NCBI GenBank assembly: GCA_964353405.1
Contig: CAYGWJ010000278.1
Location: 1 to 32,562 of the forward strand
Length of the DNA stretch: 32,562 nucleotides
Reading direction: 5' to 3'
Origin: JBGLNJ01 sp964353405
GTDB taxonomy: Bacteria > Chloroflexota > Anaerolineae > Fen-1058
Position numbers and translations under genes: made by a program. The notes under the pieces are model-generated. The model was not told where the DNA came from and did not search any database. It worked only from the letters and a program-made list of their open reading frames with translations. Of the stretch, positions 14,622-22,008 are shown piece after piece; the first letter of the stretch is position 1; every line of letters starts with the position of its first letter.

Positions 14622-16232
14622 TTAGGGTTTGGCCGTCGGCGTGGGCGGGGCCGGCAGGGGTCCACTGCCCGGCGAGCGTGGTCGCACGCAGGGATAAAAG
14701 TCCGCGCCGACAATGACGCGATACTGGGCCGGGCTGTTCAGGTCCGGCAGGGCGACGACGTTGGCCGGCGCCACTCGAAAGATTTCGGCCAACGCTGCCC
14801 GGCGTGAGCCTTTGGGCGTTATGCTCATGTCCACCAGCTTGGTCTGCGCGTAATCGCTGCGGTCTGCCGGGACGACTTTTGTGACGCTGAATTCTTCCGA
14901 CTCCAACCGGTCGGCGGCGAGCAAGCCCCACGCCGGGTCGGCTGTGCCGTTCCACACCTCTACACTCGCCTGCGCCTGCGCGGCGACGTGCGTAGGCGGA
15001 TTGAACATCTCGGCCAATGCCCCGCCGATCTTGTCCGGCACGGGCAAGAGGACCGAGGCGCGCGTGTCCGGCGTGGTCCAGGAATAGACCAGGTTGCCGT
15101 CGAGCAAGTGGCTCTTGATGCGCGTGCCGTCCAGTCGAGCGCCGATGCTCGCCAGCCAGAGAATGTCGCCGAGTTTGAGATCGGTCTTGACCGTGGCGGA
15201 CAGGTCGTTCCACAGTTCCGGCAGTTTGGCGATCAATCCCAGTTGATTAGCCTTGTTCCACATCGCGCGCAGAGTGCGCTGTTGTCGCAGACTGCGATCC
15301 CAGTCGCTGGTCGTCTCGCGGCTGCGCGCGTACCACAGTGCGTGTTTGCCGTCCAGGTGCGCCAGGCCAGGCTTTTTAATAGAGATGGCGCCGGTGACCG
15401 CGGGATTCTCCGTGATGGGGTCGTCGGGAAAAATGTCTTCCAGCGGGCAATTCGCCAGCACGTCAATGCCGCCAAGCGTGTCCACAATTTTGATGAACCC
15501 ACCAAAGTCCACGCGCGCGTAATAATCCACGTGGAGGCCCAGGTTGTATTCAATAGTCTGTTTGAGCAGCGCGGCCCCGCCGCCGGGAAAATGACTGAAC
15601 TCGCCTTGCTCGTCGGCCACGTTGATTCTCTGGAACTGATAGCCGGGAATGTAGACGTAAAGGTCACGTGGGATGGACAACAGCGTGACGCTGGGGCGAG
15701 CCTCATTTCCGGCCAAAGAGTTTGGGTTGACATTGACCAGGATGATCGTATCGGTGCGGTAATCGCCGCTTTTGGGCCGCTTGTCACTTCCCAGCAGCAT
15801 GATGATGATCGAGCCTTTGGGTAGCGCAACGGGCGCCACGGGCGACGGGACGCGCGTGCGGTTGATAAAGGCTGTCCCGTTGGGCGTGACGCTGGGGACA
15901 AAGATACCGCGTGGCTCGGCCTCTGAGGGAGGCAGAGGTGTAGCCGTCGGAGGAATCCACGTCGGTGTATAGGTGGGGCGGGGTGTCGCCGTCGGCCGTG
16001 AAATGAGCGCACGCATCAACGTGGGTTGAGCGGTTGGAACAGGCGTGAGTGTGGCGACGGGTTCCGGTGTGACGTTGACCAGCTCAGGCGCAACCAGCGT
16101 CACGGGCGTGATCAAGGCCACGGCCTGGGCAGTAGTCCAATCATCCAGTAGCAGACGCGCGATGAGCAAGCCGAGGATCACACAGCCGGTCAGCAGAACA
16201 GCATCAACGTAATCGAACCATTTTCTGTGCAT
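14622..16232 (-). CDS. LytR-CpsA-Psr (LCP) family wall-polymer ligase
   Basis: The 536-residue protein is anchored by one N-terminal helix (about 9-29), followed by a Pro/Thr-rich linker (40-135), the LCP domain (about 142-325) and a C-terminal LytR_C-type domain (about 430-525, starting SVEVWNGTADPAWG). LCP enzymes move undecaprenyl-linked glycans onto peptidoglycan outside the membrane. Conserved charged residues are present: GSDKRPKSGDYRTD (R159, D161), LSIPRDLYVY (R189, D190) and WYARSRETTSDWDRS (R303, R305, D310, R313). The ATG at 16232 lies 23 nt after the LysM gene's stop, without a Shine-Dalgarno; upstream frame is inside that gene. It is a plausible last step for the polysaccharide assembled by the operon at 0.3-12 kb. 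Confidence 0.92.
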   Translation of the reverse strand: MHRKWFDYVDAVLLTGCVILGLLIARLLLDDWTTAQAVALITPVTLVAPELVNVTPEPVATLTPVPTAQPTLMRALISRPTATPRPTYTPTWIPPTATPLPPSEAEPRGIFVPSVTPNGTAFINRTRVPSPVAPVALPKGSIIIMLLGSDKRPKSGDYRTDTIILVNVNPNSLAGNEARPSVTLLSIPRDLYVYIPGYQFQRINVADEQGEFSHFPGGGAALLKQTIEYNLGLHVDYYARVDFGGFIKIVDTLGGIDVLANCPLEDIFPDDPITENPAVTGAISIKKPGLAHLDGKHALWYARSRETTSDWDRSLRQQRTLRAMWNKANQLGLIAKLPELWNDLSATVKTDLKLGDILWLASIGARLDGTRIKSHLLDGNLVYSWTTPDTRASVLLPVPDKIGGALAEMFNPPTHVAAQAQASVEVWNGTADPAWGLLAADRLESEEFSVTKVVPADRSDYAQTKLVDMSITPKGSRRAALAEIFRVAPANVVALPDLNSPAQYRVIVGADFYPCVRPRSPGSGPLPAPPTPTAKP

Positions 16233-16255
16233 GGGGGCAATGTCACAAGAGTCCG

Positions 16256-17407
16256 TTAGGGTGTTGCCGAAGGTCTTGCCGTGTTCGTTGGCGGCAGTAC
16301 GGTGGCCGTCGGCGGCAATGGCGTGTGGGTGGGCGGCGGCCACGTATTCGTCGGTGGCGGCAAAGTATGGGTCGGTGGTGGCATGGTATTTGTCGGCGGC
16401 GGCAGAGTGGCCGTTGGTGGCAGCGCCGTGTTGGTAGGCAGCGCCGGGGTCTGTGTCGCGGCAGCGGTCGGCGTTGCTGCCGAGGGTGTGATGCTGGCTG
16501 TCGGTGTGGGCAGTTGAGGTGTGTCGCTGGCCCCAGGCGTAACCGAAGGCGGCGTTACACCCGTCCCTGTCGCCGAAGGCGAGGGCGAGGGCCGAACGGG
16601 CGTTGGCGTGCGAGACGGCGTGACACCGGGCAGAACCGTCGCTGGTGGAGTCGGTGGTGTGGACGTAGCGGACGCCGCAGGCGACGGCGGTGGAGTAATC
16701 GAAGGCGAGACGCGCGTCGCGGTCGGCGGGATAACGATCACGGGTGGAACGTAGAGCGGCTGACCGACGCGCAGCGCATAACCTGTCAGGCAGTTGGCCT
16801 GGGCCAGTGTGTAGACGAATGTGCCATAGCGCAAGGCAAGGCCGTAGAGCGTGTCGCCGGGCTGAACATAGTAGACCACCCACCTGAGCGGCGGGCCGCA
16901 AGGGGTGCGCGTTGGCGTGGAGCCGCGAGTTGGCATGAGCGCACGCGTGGGGGTAGGCGGGATGTATAGCGTTTGCCCGGCTGTGATATCGGTGTTGACC
17001 AGGCAGTTGCCCTGAATCAGCAAATATGCATCGGTCCTAAAGAAAAGTGCGATGGAACTGAGTGTATCGCCTGTGCGCGCTATGTAAGTTGACCAGCTCG
17101 TTTGAGGAGGACATACAACAATGGACATGGGCGTGACAGCACTCGCTGCGACTGGCGTGACAATACTCGCTACAACCGGCGTGACGGCGATGAACGTCGC
17201 TGGCATGCTGGTCGGCGTGAGTGATGCTATGGCTGGAATCGTCGGCGTCCCGCTGACCAGCGCAATCGTGGTGGGTGCGGGGGGGGGGCCCCCACCAGGT
17301 TCCTGTGAAGCGAGTAACAAGCCAGCCAGCACTGTCGCAACCACGACGATGCCAGCCGCAATTCCGCTCCACAGTTGTCGCCAAGCGCTCTTGGCTGATG
17401 TTTGCAT
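16256..17407 (-). CDS. Membrane-anchored protein with two LysM domains
   Basis: The 383-residue protein has an N-terminal membrane helix (about 14-34), a Pro/Thr/Ala linker, two LysM modules (about 107-150 with ARTGDTLSSIALFF, and 178-221 with VQPGDTLYGLALRYGT) and a low-complexity Pro/Thr/Ser tail of about 160 residues. LysM binds N-acetylglucosamine in peptidoglycan, so it probably sits at the cell surface and clamps to the wall. The ATG at 17407 is preferred over a TTG at 17416; no Shine-Dalgarno is clear. It lies directly upstream of the LCP gene (23 nt), implying one transcript. No catalytic domain is visible, so a structural or scaffolding role is inferred. A C10 tract lies in its linker. 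Confidence 0.88.
   Translation of the reverse strand: MQTSAKSAWRQLWSGIAAGIVVVATVLAGLLLASQEPGGGPPPAPTTIALVSGTPTIPAIASLTPTSMPATFIAVTPVVASIVTPVAASAVTPMSIVVCPPQTSWSTYIARTGDTLSSIALFFRTDAYLLIQGNCLVNTDITAGQTLYIPPTPTRALMPTRGSTPTRTPCGPPLRWVVYYVQPGDTLYGLALRYGTFVYTLAQANCLTGYALRVGQPLYVPPVIVIPPTATRVSPSITPPPSPAASATSTPPTPPATVLPGVTPSRTPTPVRPSPSPSATGTGVTPPSVTPGASDTPQLPTPTASITPSAATPTAAATQTPALPTNTALPPTATLPPPTNTMPPPTHTLPPPTNTWPPPTHTPLPPTATVLPPTNTARPSATP
16276..16440 (-). repeat. Degenerate in-frame repeats coding PPPTNT/PPPTHT
   Basis: The tail of the LysM gene consists of about eight tandem units of six to seven codons that translate as variants of T-x-P-P-P-T-N/H-T. Similar Pro/Thr tails are common in wall-spanning proteins. 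The repeat makes the length of this gene prone to change by slippage or recombination. Confidence 0.65.
17279..17288 (-). repeat. C10 homopolymer tract inside the LysM gene
   Basis: Ten consecutive C on the coding strand (G on the plus strand), adjoining five G, encode part of GGGPPPAP at residues 38-45. The frame is intact at length ten. Gain or loss of one base would stop the protein just after its membrane helix. Confidence 0.85.
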
Positions 17408-17434
17408 TGTGTTCAACGTCTAATCGCCTTGGGG

Positions 17435-17480
17435 CCCCTGGCAAGTCCCAGGGGTTGCCCCTGGCAAGTCCCAGGGGTTG
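17435..17480. repeat. Two tandem copies of a 23-bp hairpin unit
   Basis: Positions 17435-17457 and 17458-17480 are identical 23-bp units. Each contains the perfect inverted repeat CCCCTGG-caagtc-CCAGGGG followed by TTG. The pair sits between the sensor kinase stop (17542) and the LysM start (17407). There is no T-run, so it is not a standard terminator. It could stabilise mRNA ends, attenuate read-through or bind a protein. Confidence 0.8.
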
Positions 17481-17541
17481 TGTAGTATAGGGCTTCGTGC
17501 CCATTGCCCACCAGAGGCCAGGCTGCTTTTGAGATCGTCTT

Positions 17542-19866
17542 TCAGGCCGGTGGAACAGCCCTTAATACAAAAGTGAACGTCGAGCCTTGACCCATCTCGC
17601 TGTCCACCCAGATGCGCCCGCTGTGCGCTTCCACGAGTGTCTTGGCAATCGAAAGGCCGATGCTGGTGTCGCCCAATCCCTCGATAAGCGGATTGTCGGC
17701 GCGGTAATGTCGTGAGAACACGCGTTGGCGGTCAGACGGGCTGATCCCGCCCCCCGTGTCGGTGACGCTCACCGCTACAAGGCCTTCCGCTTCAGACCGC
17801 TGCGCGGACACGCGGACCTGTGTGCCGGACTTGCTGCACTGGCAGGCGTTGGCAAGCAGATGCGACAGAATCTGGTAGAGACTGTCACGGTCGGCGTGCA
17901 GCGCCGGCAGAGGCTCGGCCAGATCGATCTGAAGGCTGATGCTGCGCTCGCGAAACTGCGCCGCACTGCCCAGTCTGGCTTCTTCGACGACCTCGGCCAG
18001 GTTCACCGACTCTGCCTCCAGTTCCAGGTGCGCGGTGTCAATCTCTGCCGCCCGGACAAGATCATTCAGCATCCCGCTCATCCGTTCGATGTTGGCCTTG
18101 ACACGCTGGAGAAACTGGCGCTGCATCGCGCCCAGAATCCCTGCCGACTCGCTGAGCAAGAGATCAGTATAGCCGCTGATCAAAGTCATGGGGGTCCGCA
18201 ACTCTTGAGAGAGGCTGGCGATCACCTCGCTGCGGTTCCCAGATTCCTCTGGGTTGCCGTTCGGCGTGGTCAGCGCCGTCACCTGGCGCGTGGCTACCAC
18301 CTGCTCATGCGGGCCGCCTTGCCGCCCGTTGTCTGCTTCGGCGACGGCTACAGTACGGTCGGCCCTCAAGCGCTCGACTTGTTCCTTCCAGTCACGCTGC
18401 GCTATCTGTCCGCTCTCCATTTGCATCTGGTCAACCAGCGCAGCAATCTCTTCGGCCCGCTTTTGATGATGCGTGGCCTGGGCGCGTGCTTCTTCCAGTT
18501 CAGCGCACGCTGCTTGCAGTTCGACCTGGCTCTGTGCGGCGTCCGCTTCGAGCGCCACCTGGTTTTGCAGGATGCGCGTTTCCTGGTGGCGCAGCGAGGC
18601 GGCCAGTTCCTCGGCGCGGCGCGCGAGTGTTTCGGCGCGGCGGGCCATCCCCAATGCCCAGCCCAGTTGAGCGGCAGCAGCCTGCGCAGCGTGGCCAAAG
18701 CTGTTGTCATTCGGCTCGGCCGTCTTGCGCTGAGCCTCGCCCACAATGAGCACGCCGAGCGTTTCACGGTTGTATACGAGCGGCTCGATCAATAGCGGCC
18801 GCAGCAATGGAGTGTCAAGCAGTAGCGCCAGCGTCACCGCCTCATTGCCCTGTGCTTGAACCGGATCCAGCCTGGCCTCGCGCTTGTGCGAGATAGCTTG
18901 CTGGATGGCGCCTTGGCTGTCAAGCGGGAACGTTGCACCCACTTCGGGTGTTGCGCCGGGGTGATGAACTGCGGTCAGCTCGACCGTGTCGGGCGATGCG
19001 CCGGGGATGCCCACGGCGACGAGGTCGGCCTGGAGCGCTCCGGCAATCGCGCTGGCGGCTCGCTGCAAGGCCAGAGGCAGGTCGTTGGCCTCGGCCACGG
19101 CCCGGCACGCTTCGGCCGCCGGACTAGAGTCAGTCGGCGCACGCTTCGGCCCGCCGGCGTGAGGTGCTACGGAAACTTGCTCCGCCGGCGCTTCGCGCGC
19201 CGTCATGTGCTCGTAGACCAGCGCGGCGAACAAGGGAAAAGCCACCAGTGCTCCCAACCGCGCCCACTCGGCCGCATGAACCTTCGGGTCGGGCCAAACG
19301 AGATGCAACGCGTGGCCTGCTGCCAAAAGCGCGAACGCGACCAGGCTCAAGGCCCAACCTTCGTGACGGCGTGCCAGCGACAGAATCGCGGCCACCAGCG
19401 AGAGCGCCAGCGCCCACGCGCTCCATATCCCATTTTGCGCCGTGAGATTAAAGGGAACTCCCTGGCTGGAAACAGCCAACCACTGGGGCGCGGCCCACGC
19501 GTATAAGGTCGCGGCGGCAATGAGGTTGCCGATAGCCAGCGCCTTGCCGGCGACTGGATGATCTTGCAGCCATGGCACAAAGGCCCAGGCGAGCAATCCC
19601 AGGCCGGCAGTTTCGATAAAGCGTTCCAGCGGCGGTGTGATGGCAACGGATGAGGGCAAGGCCCCGAGCGCCGCCAGCACGGCAGCCAGGATCAACAGCA
19701 GTCGGCCTGCTGTCAATCCCGCCGAAGCGAGGGCCCAGCGGCGTGCGAGACCGTCATGGCGGTGATGCCACGTCATCGCCAGCATCGCCTCGATGGCGAA
19801 CAAGACGGCGAGGTGATACACCACATCGCCAGGCGGGAGACTAAGGAATGCAAGTGCTTGAGTCAT
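17542..19866 (-). CDS. Membrane sensor with histidine-kinase fold, phospho-acceptor His replaced by Gln
   Basis: The 774-residue protein has about seven hydrophobic segments in residues 1-220, a GAF-like domain (about 250-400), a long coiled coil (about 405-510) and a HisKA-HATPase_c unit (about 545-770). The H-box reads SLSQELRTPM: Q554 (codon CAA, 18205-18207) stands where the phospho-accepting His should be. The ATP site looks usable, with N673 in LLANACQ, D703-TGGG and a G-box GDTSIGLSIAK. It may act as a pseudokinase, a partner in heterodimers, or signal by another route. The ATG at 19866 is chosen from the promoter at 19903-19931 and family-like start; the frame extends to 19983 across the promoter. 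No response regulator adjoins it. Confidence 0.88.
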   Translation of the reverse strand: MTQALAFLSLPPGDVVYHLAVLFAIEAMLAMTWHHRHDGLARRWALASAGLTAGRLLLILAAVLAALGALPSSVAITPPLERFIETAGLGLLAWAFVPWLQDHPVAGKALAIGNLIAAATLYAWAAPQWLAVSSQGVPFNLTAQNGIWSAWALALSLVAAILSLARRHEGWALSLVAFALLAAGHALHLVWPDPKVHAAEWARLGALVAFPLFAALVYEHMTAREAPAEQVSVAPHAGGPKRAPTDSSPAAEACRAVAEANDLPLALQRAASAIAGALQADLVAVGIPGASPDTVELTAVHHPGATPEVGATFPLDSQGAIQQAISHKREARLDPVQAQGNEAVTLALLLDTPLLRPLLIEPLVYNRETLGVLIVGEAQRKTAEPNDNSFGHAAQAAAAQLGWALGMARRAETLARRAEELAASLRHQETRILQNQVALEADAAQSQVELQAACAELEEARAQATHHQKRAEEIAALVDQMQMESGQIAQRDWKEQVERLRADRTVAVAEADNGRQGGPHEQVVATRQVTALTTPNGNPEESGNRSEVIASLSQELRTPMTLISGYTDLLLSESAGILGAMQRQFLQRVKANIERMSGMLNDLVRAAEIDTAHLELEAESVNLAEVVEEARLGSAAQFRERSISLQIDLAEPLPALHADRDSLYQILSHLLANACQCSKSGTQVRVSAQRSEAEGLVAVSVTDTGGGISPSDRQRVFSRHYRADNPLIEGLGDTSIGLSIAKTLVEAHSGRIWVDSEMGQGSTFTFVLRAVPPA

Positions 19867-19902
19867 GCTAATTTCGAATGGCGAATGTCGCTCGACACTT
19901 AC

Positions 19903-19931
19903 ATTATACACCGTGTCGCCAGCGAATCCAA
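19903..19931 (-). promoter_or_regulatory. Promoter for the sensor-kinase gene
   Basis: On the minus strand TTGGAT (19926-19931), 17 bp and a perfect TATAAT (19903-19908) lie 37 bp upstream of the ATG at 19866, giving a short leader of about 30 nt. The -35 match is weak (3 of 6) but the -10 is perfect. Confidence 0.55.
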
Positions 19932-20014
19932 TCTGCCAACACCACGCTGCGGGGGGGGAGGCAGGTATCCGCCGCAAGCCCACTCGGCCTTGGCCATAGG
20001 CCCCCTAAATTATA

Positions 20015-20034
20015 CTCCTGAGCAAGCTCAGGAG
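20015..20034. repeat. 20-bp palindrome CTCCTGAGC-aa-GCTCAGGAG
   Basis: Nine-base arms with a two-base centre lie in the 278-bp gap between the kinase-fragment terminator and the sensor-kinase promoter, flanked by AT-rich sequence. A two-base loop is too tight for a normal RNA hairpin, so a DNA operator is at least as likely. On either reading it is about 85 bp upstream of the predicted -35. Confidence 0.6.
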
Positions 20035-20100
20035 AATTACGAATCGGTTGCAATTGAGATGCGGAGCAGGGAGCAAGTTGCAGGCGAGGGACGAAGGGGA

Positions 20101-20131
20101 AAAACATCCGCCGGATCTGGCGATCCGGCGG
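20101..20131 (-). terminator. Terminator after the GHMP kinase fragment
   Basis: On the minus strand a 10-bp perfect stem CCGCCGGATC-gcca-GATCCGGCGG (20108-20131) is followed by ATG and four T. It begins 14 nt after the kinase stop at 20145. The stem is strong but the T-run short and offset, so termination may be partial. Confidence 0.6.
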
Positions 20132-20144
20132 GAACAGGTTAGAT

Positions 20145-20499
20145 CTATCGTAGCCGCAATCCGGCATTAAAGAGGACGCGAGGGCCGTCGGCCTCGAAGC
20201 GAAAGTCCATCCGCCGCAGGCCATACCTGGCGAGCGCCGCCTCCACGCGAGGACTGGCGCCGTCATCACAGTACAACATCAAGAATCTCCCGCCTCCCGC
20301 GCCCGCGATCTTGCCTCCCAGGGCTCCGTTTTGACGGGCGATGCCATAACAGCGGTCAATCCGTTCGGTGGTCACCCCCGGCGCAAATCGCTTCTCGAGT
20401 TGCCACGCCCGATGCAAGAGTGCTCCAAATTGATCCACTTGGCCCTTCAACAGGTACTCGCGCGCCTCAAGCGCCAGGGCATGTCCACCCTGCCAGTTG
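20145..20499 (-). pseudogene. 3' fragment of a GHMP-family sugar kinase (HddA-like)
   Basis: Only the last 115-118 codons remain. The sequence EKRFAPGVTTERID, then GALGGKIAGAGGGRFLMLYC, is the C-terminal GHMP motif of D-glycero-D-manno-heptose 7-phosphate kinase-like proteins, which phosphorylate sugars at C1 for nucleotide-sugar synthesis. Family members are about 320-350 residues, so the N-terminal two thirds, including the ATP-binding motif, are gone. Immediately upstream the sequence becomes IS5 transposase in another frame, with the junction near 20500. A start at 20714 would give a 189-residue frame whose first 70 codons are transposase DNA read out of frame. I therefore call it a remnant. 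Confidence 0.85.
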
Positions 20500-21003
20500 A
20501 TGTCGCTTGCTCCCCGATTTGCCACGGTCGGTTGGGTTCGGTCCGGTATCCTCGCCCCCCAGTGGAGCCGCAACGCTTTTGCTGTCGACGGCTCAAGTCC
20601 ACTGAATACCGCGCCATTCGTCATAGCGGCGCAACAGCAATTGCCAAGCGCGCAGAAACACGCCACTCGCCACCCATTCTTGAAAACGCTTGTGGCACGT
20701 GCTGCCCGACCCAAATTCCTTCGGTGTCATCTTCCATTGACAGCCTGTGCGCAAGACATACAGAATGCCGTCCAGCACAGTCCGGTAGGGCACGATGGGC
20801 CGTCCGACCGTTCCGGCGGGTTTCTCAGGGGGCAATAGTAGCCGAATGAGTTCCCACAAGTCATCGGGGACACGTCGAATGGTAGCCAAATGTCGCTGAC
20901 GGCGGGCTTGCTTCTGAATTTTCTCGCGACGCGTAAGCCGCTTCCGCTGGGTCACCGGTTTACGCTTGTTGCGCCCGTAGCGCTTGCGCTCTTTTACGTT
21001 CAT
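20500..21003 (-). pseudogene. IS5-family transposase, 5' half with a nonsense codon
   Basis: From the ATG at 21003 (AGGAG upstream) a 136-residue frame matches the N-terminal half of IS5-type transposases (DUF4096-like): RRVPDDLWELIRLLLPPEKP, YRTVLDGILYVLRTGCQW and YDEWRGIQWT. A TGA at 20593-20595 interrupts it. The same frame continues beyond as AVDSKSVAAPLGGEDTGP and then NPTDRGKSGSKRH, the family's conserved stretch after the first catalytic Asp region, so the TGA most likely replaced TGG (Trp). Homology stops near 20500, where kinase sequence begins. The rest of the catalytic domain and the right terminal repeat are lost, so the element cannot move itself. Confidence 0.85.
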
Positions 21004-21036
21004 GGGGTGATCTCCTGGCTATAGAATTCTCACCCC
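21004..21036 (-). promoter_or_regulatory. Hairpin enclosing the transposase ribosome site
   Basis: GGGGTGA (21030-21036, read on the minus strand) pairs with TCACCCC (21004-21010) right before the ATG. The 19-nt loop contains AGGAG. Some insertion sequences use such a stem to block translation from transcripts that enter from outside. Confidence 0.55.
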
Positions 21037-21204
21037 AGTTGTACCACATATTTGTTAACGTTCTGTATGCGTCTCGTTGCCACCCTCATCGGGCTGGATG
21101 AAGCAGGTCAGGAACGAATTTTAGGATAGGCTCTAAGGCAACCTGGGACGCGCCACCAGCACGGTCCAGATGGGTGTTGCGAGGCGGCTGGTGGATGGCT
21201 TTTA
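21037..21204. other. Non-coding stretch between IS remnant and response regulator
   Basis: No gene is visible. It holds a long-looped inverted repeat (CCACCAG 21153-21159 with CTGGTGG 21188-21194) and the possible IS end near 21105-21135. No clear terminator for the response regulator gene was found. Confidence 0.5.
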
Positions 21205-22008
21205 TCACGCCGGGCTGTCGCCAAAGGAGGCAAACTGCGGGATGGGCCGTGTCTGGTCGGGAGCTTGATGCGCCTCGGCTGCCGGCTCGGGCGGGGACGC
21301 CGGGTCTGTATCTCCCGCGTGGAAACTATAGCCCACGCCAGACTCGGTTCGCACCAATCTGGGATTGGACGGGTCAAGTTCAACCTTGTGACGCAGGCGG
21401 TATATGGCGGCCCGCAGCACTGTTACGTCGTCCCGGTATTCCGGCCCCCAGACAGTGGTGAGCAAATCGCTATGCAGGCGAACCCGCCCGGCGCTGCGAA
21501 TCAGCTCGACCAGTAGGGAGAACTCGATGGGTGTAAGGCCAATGGGTTTATTGTTCAGTGTCACCCGTCGGTTTGAAATGTCCACATCCAGGGGGCCAAT
21601 TTGATAGCGTGCTTGTTCCAGCGTCGGCGTGGCGGCCCGGTAGCGGCGCAGCACGGCTTCGATGCGCGCTTGCAGTGTGCGCCCGCTGAACGGTTTGATG
21701 AGATAGTCGTCCGCGCCCTGGTTCAATCCGACGACCATGCTTTCTTCGTCGTCCCGGGCCGTGATGATGATGACCGGCACATCAGACTTGCGGCGCAACT
21801 GTCGCAAAACTTCAACGCCGCTAACATCGGGCAGGCCAAGGTCAAGCAAGATCAAATCGGGCGGAGCTTCAATCGCCATGCGCAATCCCTCCAGGCCACG
21901 CGCTGCGGTCAGCACCATATAGTTGGCAAGCTGAAGGTTGCTCTGCAAAAAGCGCAGGATATGTGGCTCGTCGTCAATGGCAAGGATGCGGGTGCTACTC
22001 TTGGCCAT
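21205..22008 (-). CDS. OmpR/PhoB-family response regulator
   Basis: The 267-residue protein has a receiver domain (1-120) with acidic pair D12/D13, phospho-acceptor D56 in LILLDLGLP, T83 and K105 in DDYLIKPF, then a winged-helix DNA-binding domain (about 140-235) ending RTESGVGYSF. A 30-residue Pro/Ala-rich tail follows. The ATG at 22008 overlaps the histidine kinase gene by 14 nt and has GGGAG upstream; the longer frame to 22092 is kinase DNA. It is the output half of the pair with the kinase at 21995-23218 and probably binds the repeats at 23306-23353. The PhoB/PhoP or KdpE branch is likely, but the exact stimulus is not visible. Confidence 0.9.
   Translation of the reverse strand: MAKSSTRILAIDDEPHILRFLQSNLQLANYMVLTAARGLEGLRMAIEAPPDLILLDLGLPDVSGVEVLRQLRRKSDVPVIIITARDDEESMVVGLNQGADDYLIKPFSGRTLQARIEAVLRRYRAATPTLEQARYQIGPLDVDISNRRVTLNNKPIGLTPIEFSLLVELIRSAGRVRLHSDLLTTVWGPEYRDDVTVLRAAIYRLRHKVELDPSNPRLVRTESGVGYSFHAGDTDPASPPEPAAEAHQAPDQTRPIPQFASFGDSPA

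Larger units (their letters stand above)
20500..21036 (-). mobile_element. Truncated IS5-family insertion sequence
   Basis: The element keeps its leader hairpin (21004-21036) and the 5' half of the transposase but has lost its other end at the junction with the kinase fragment. The outer (left) boundary is uncertain: it may lie just past 21036, or near 21135 where the minus strand reads AGAGCCTATCCTAAAATTCG, similar to ends of some IS5-group elements. Without the second end, terminal repeats and target duplication cannot be read. Confidence 0.7.

Noticed and set aside
16276..16440. CRISPR-like or spaced repeat array
   Set aside because: The units are degenerate, in frame and encode a Pro/Thr tail; there are no unique spacers.
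17435..17480. Minimal CRISPR array
   Set aside because: Only two directly abutting copies without a spacer and no cas genes.
17725..18795. Plus-strand frame of 356 codons
   Set aside because: It is antisense to the sensor kinase, whose domains are all recognisable; the Arg/His/Leu-rich product is a shadow of high-GC coding DNA.
20145..20714. A complete 189-residue kinase gene
   Set aside because: The first 70 codons are transposase DNA read in the wrong frame, and the kinase part lacks its ATP-binding N-terminus.
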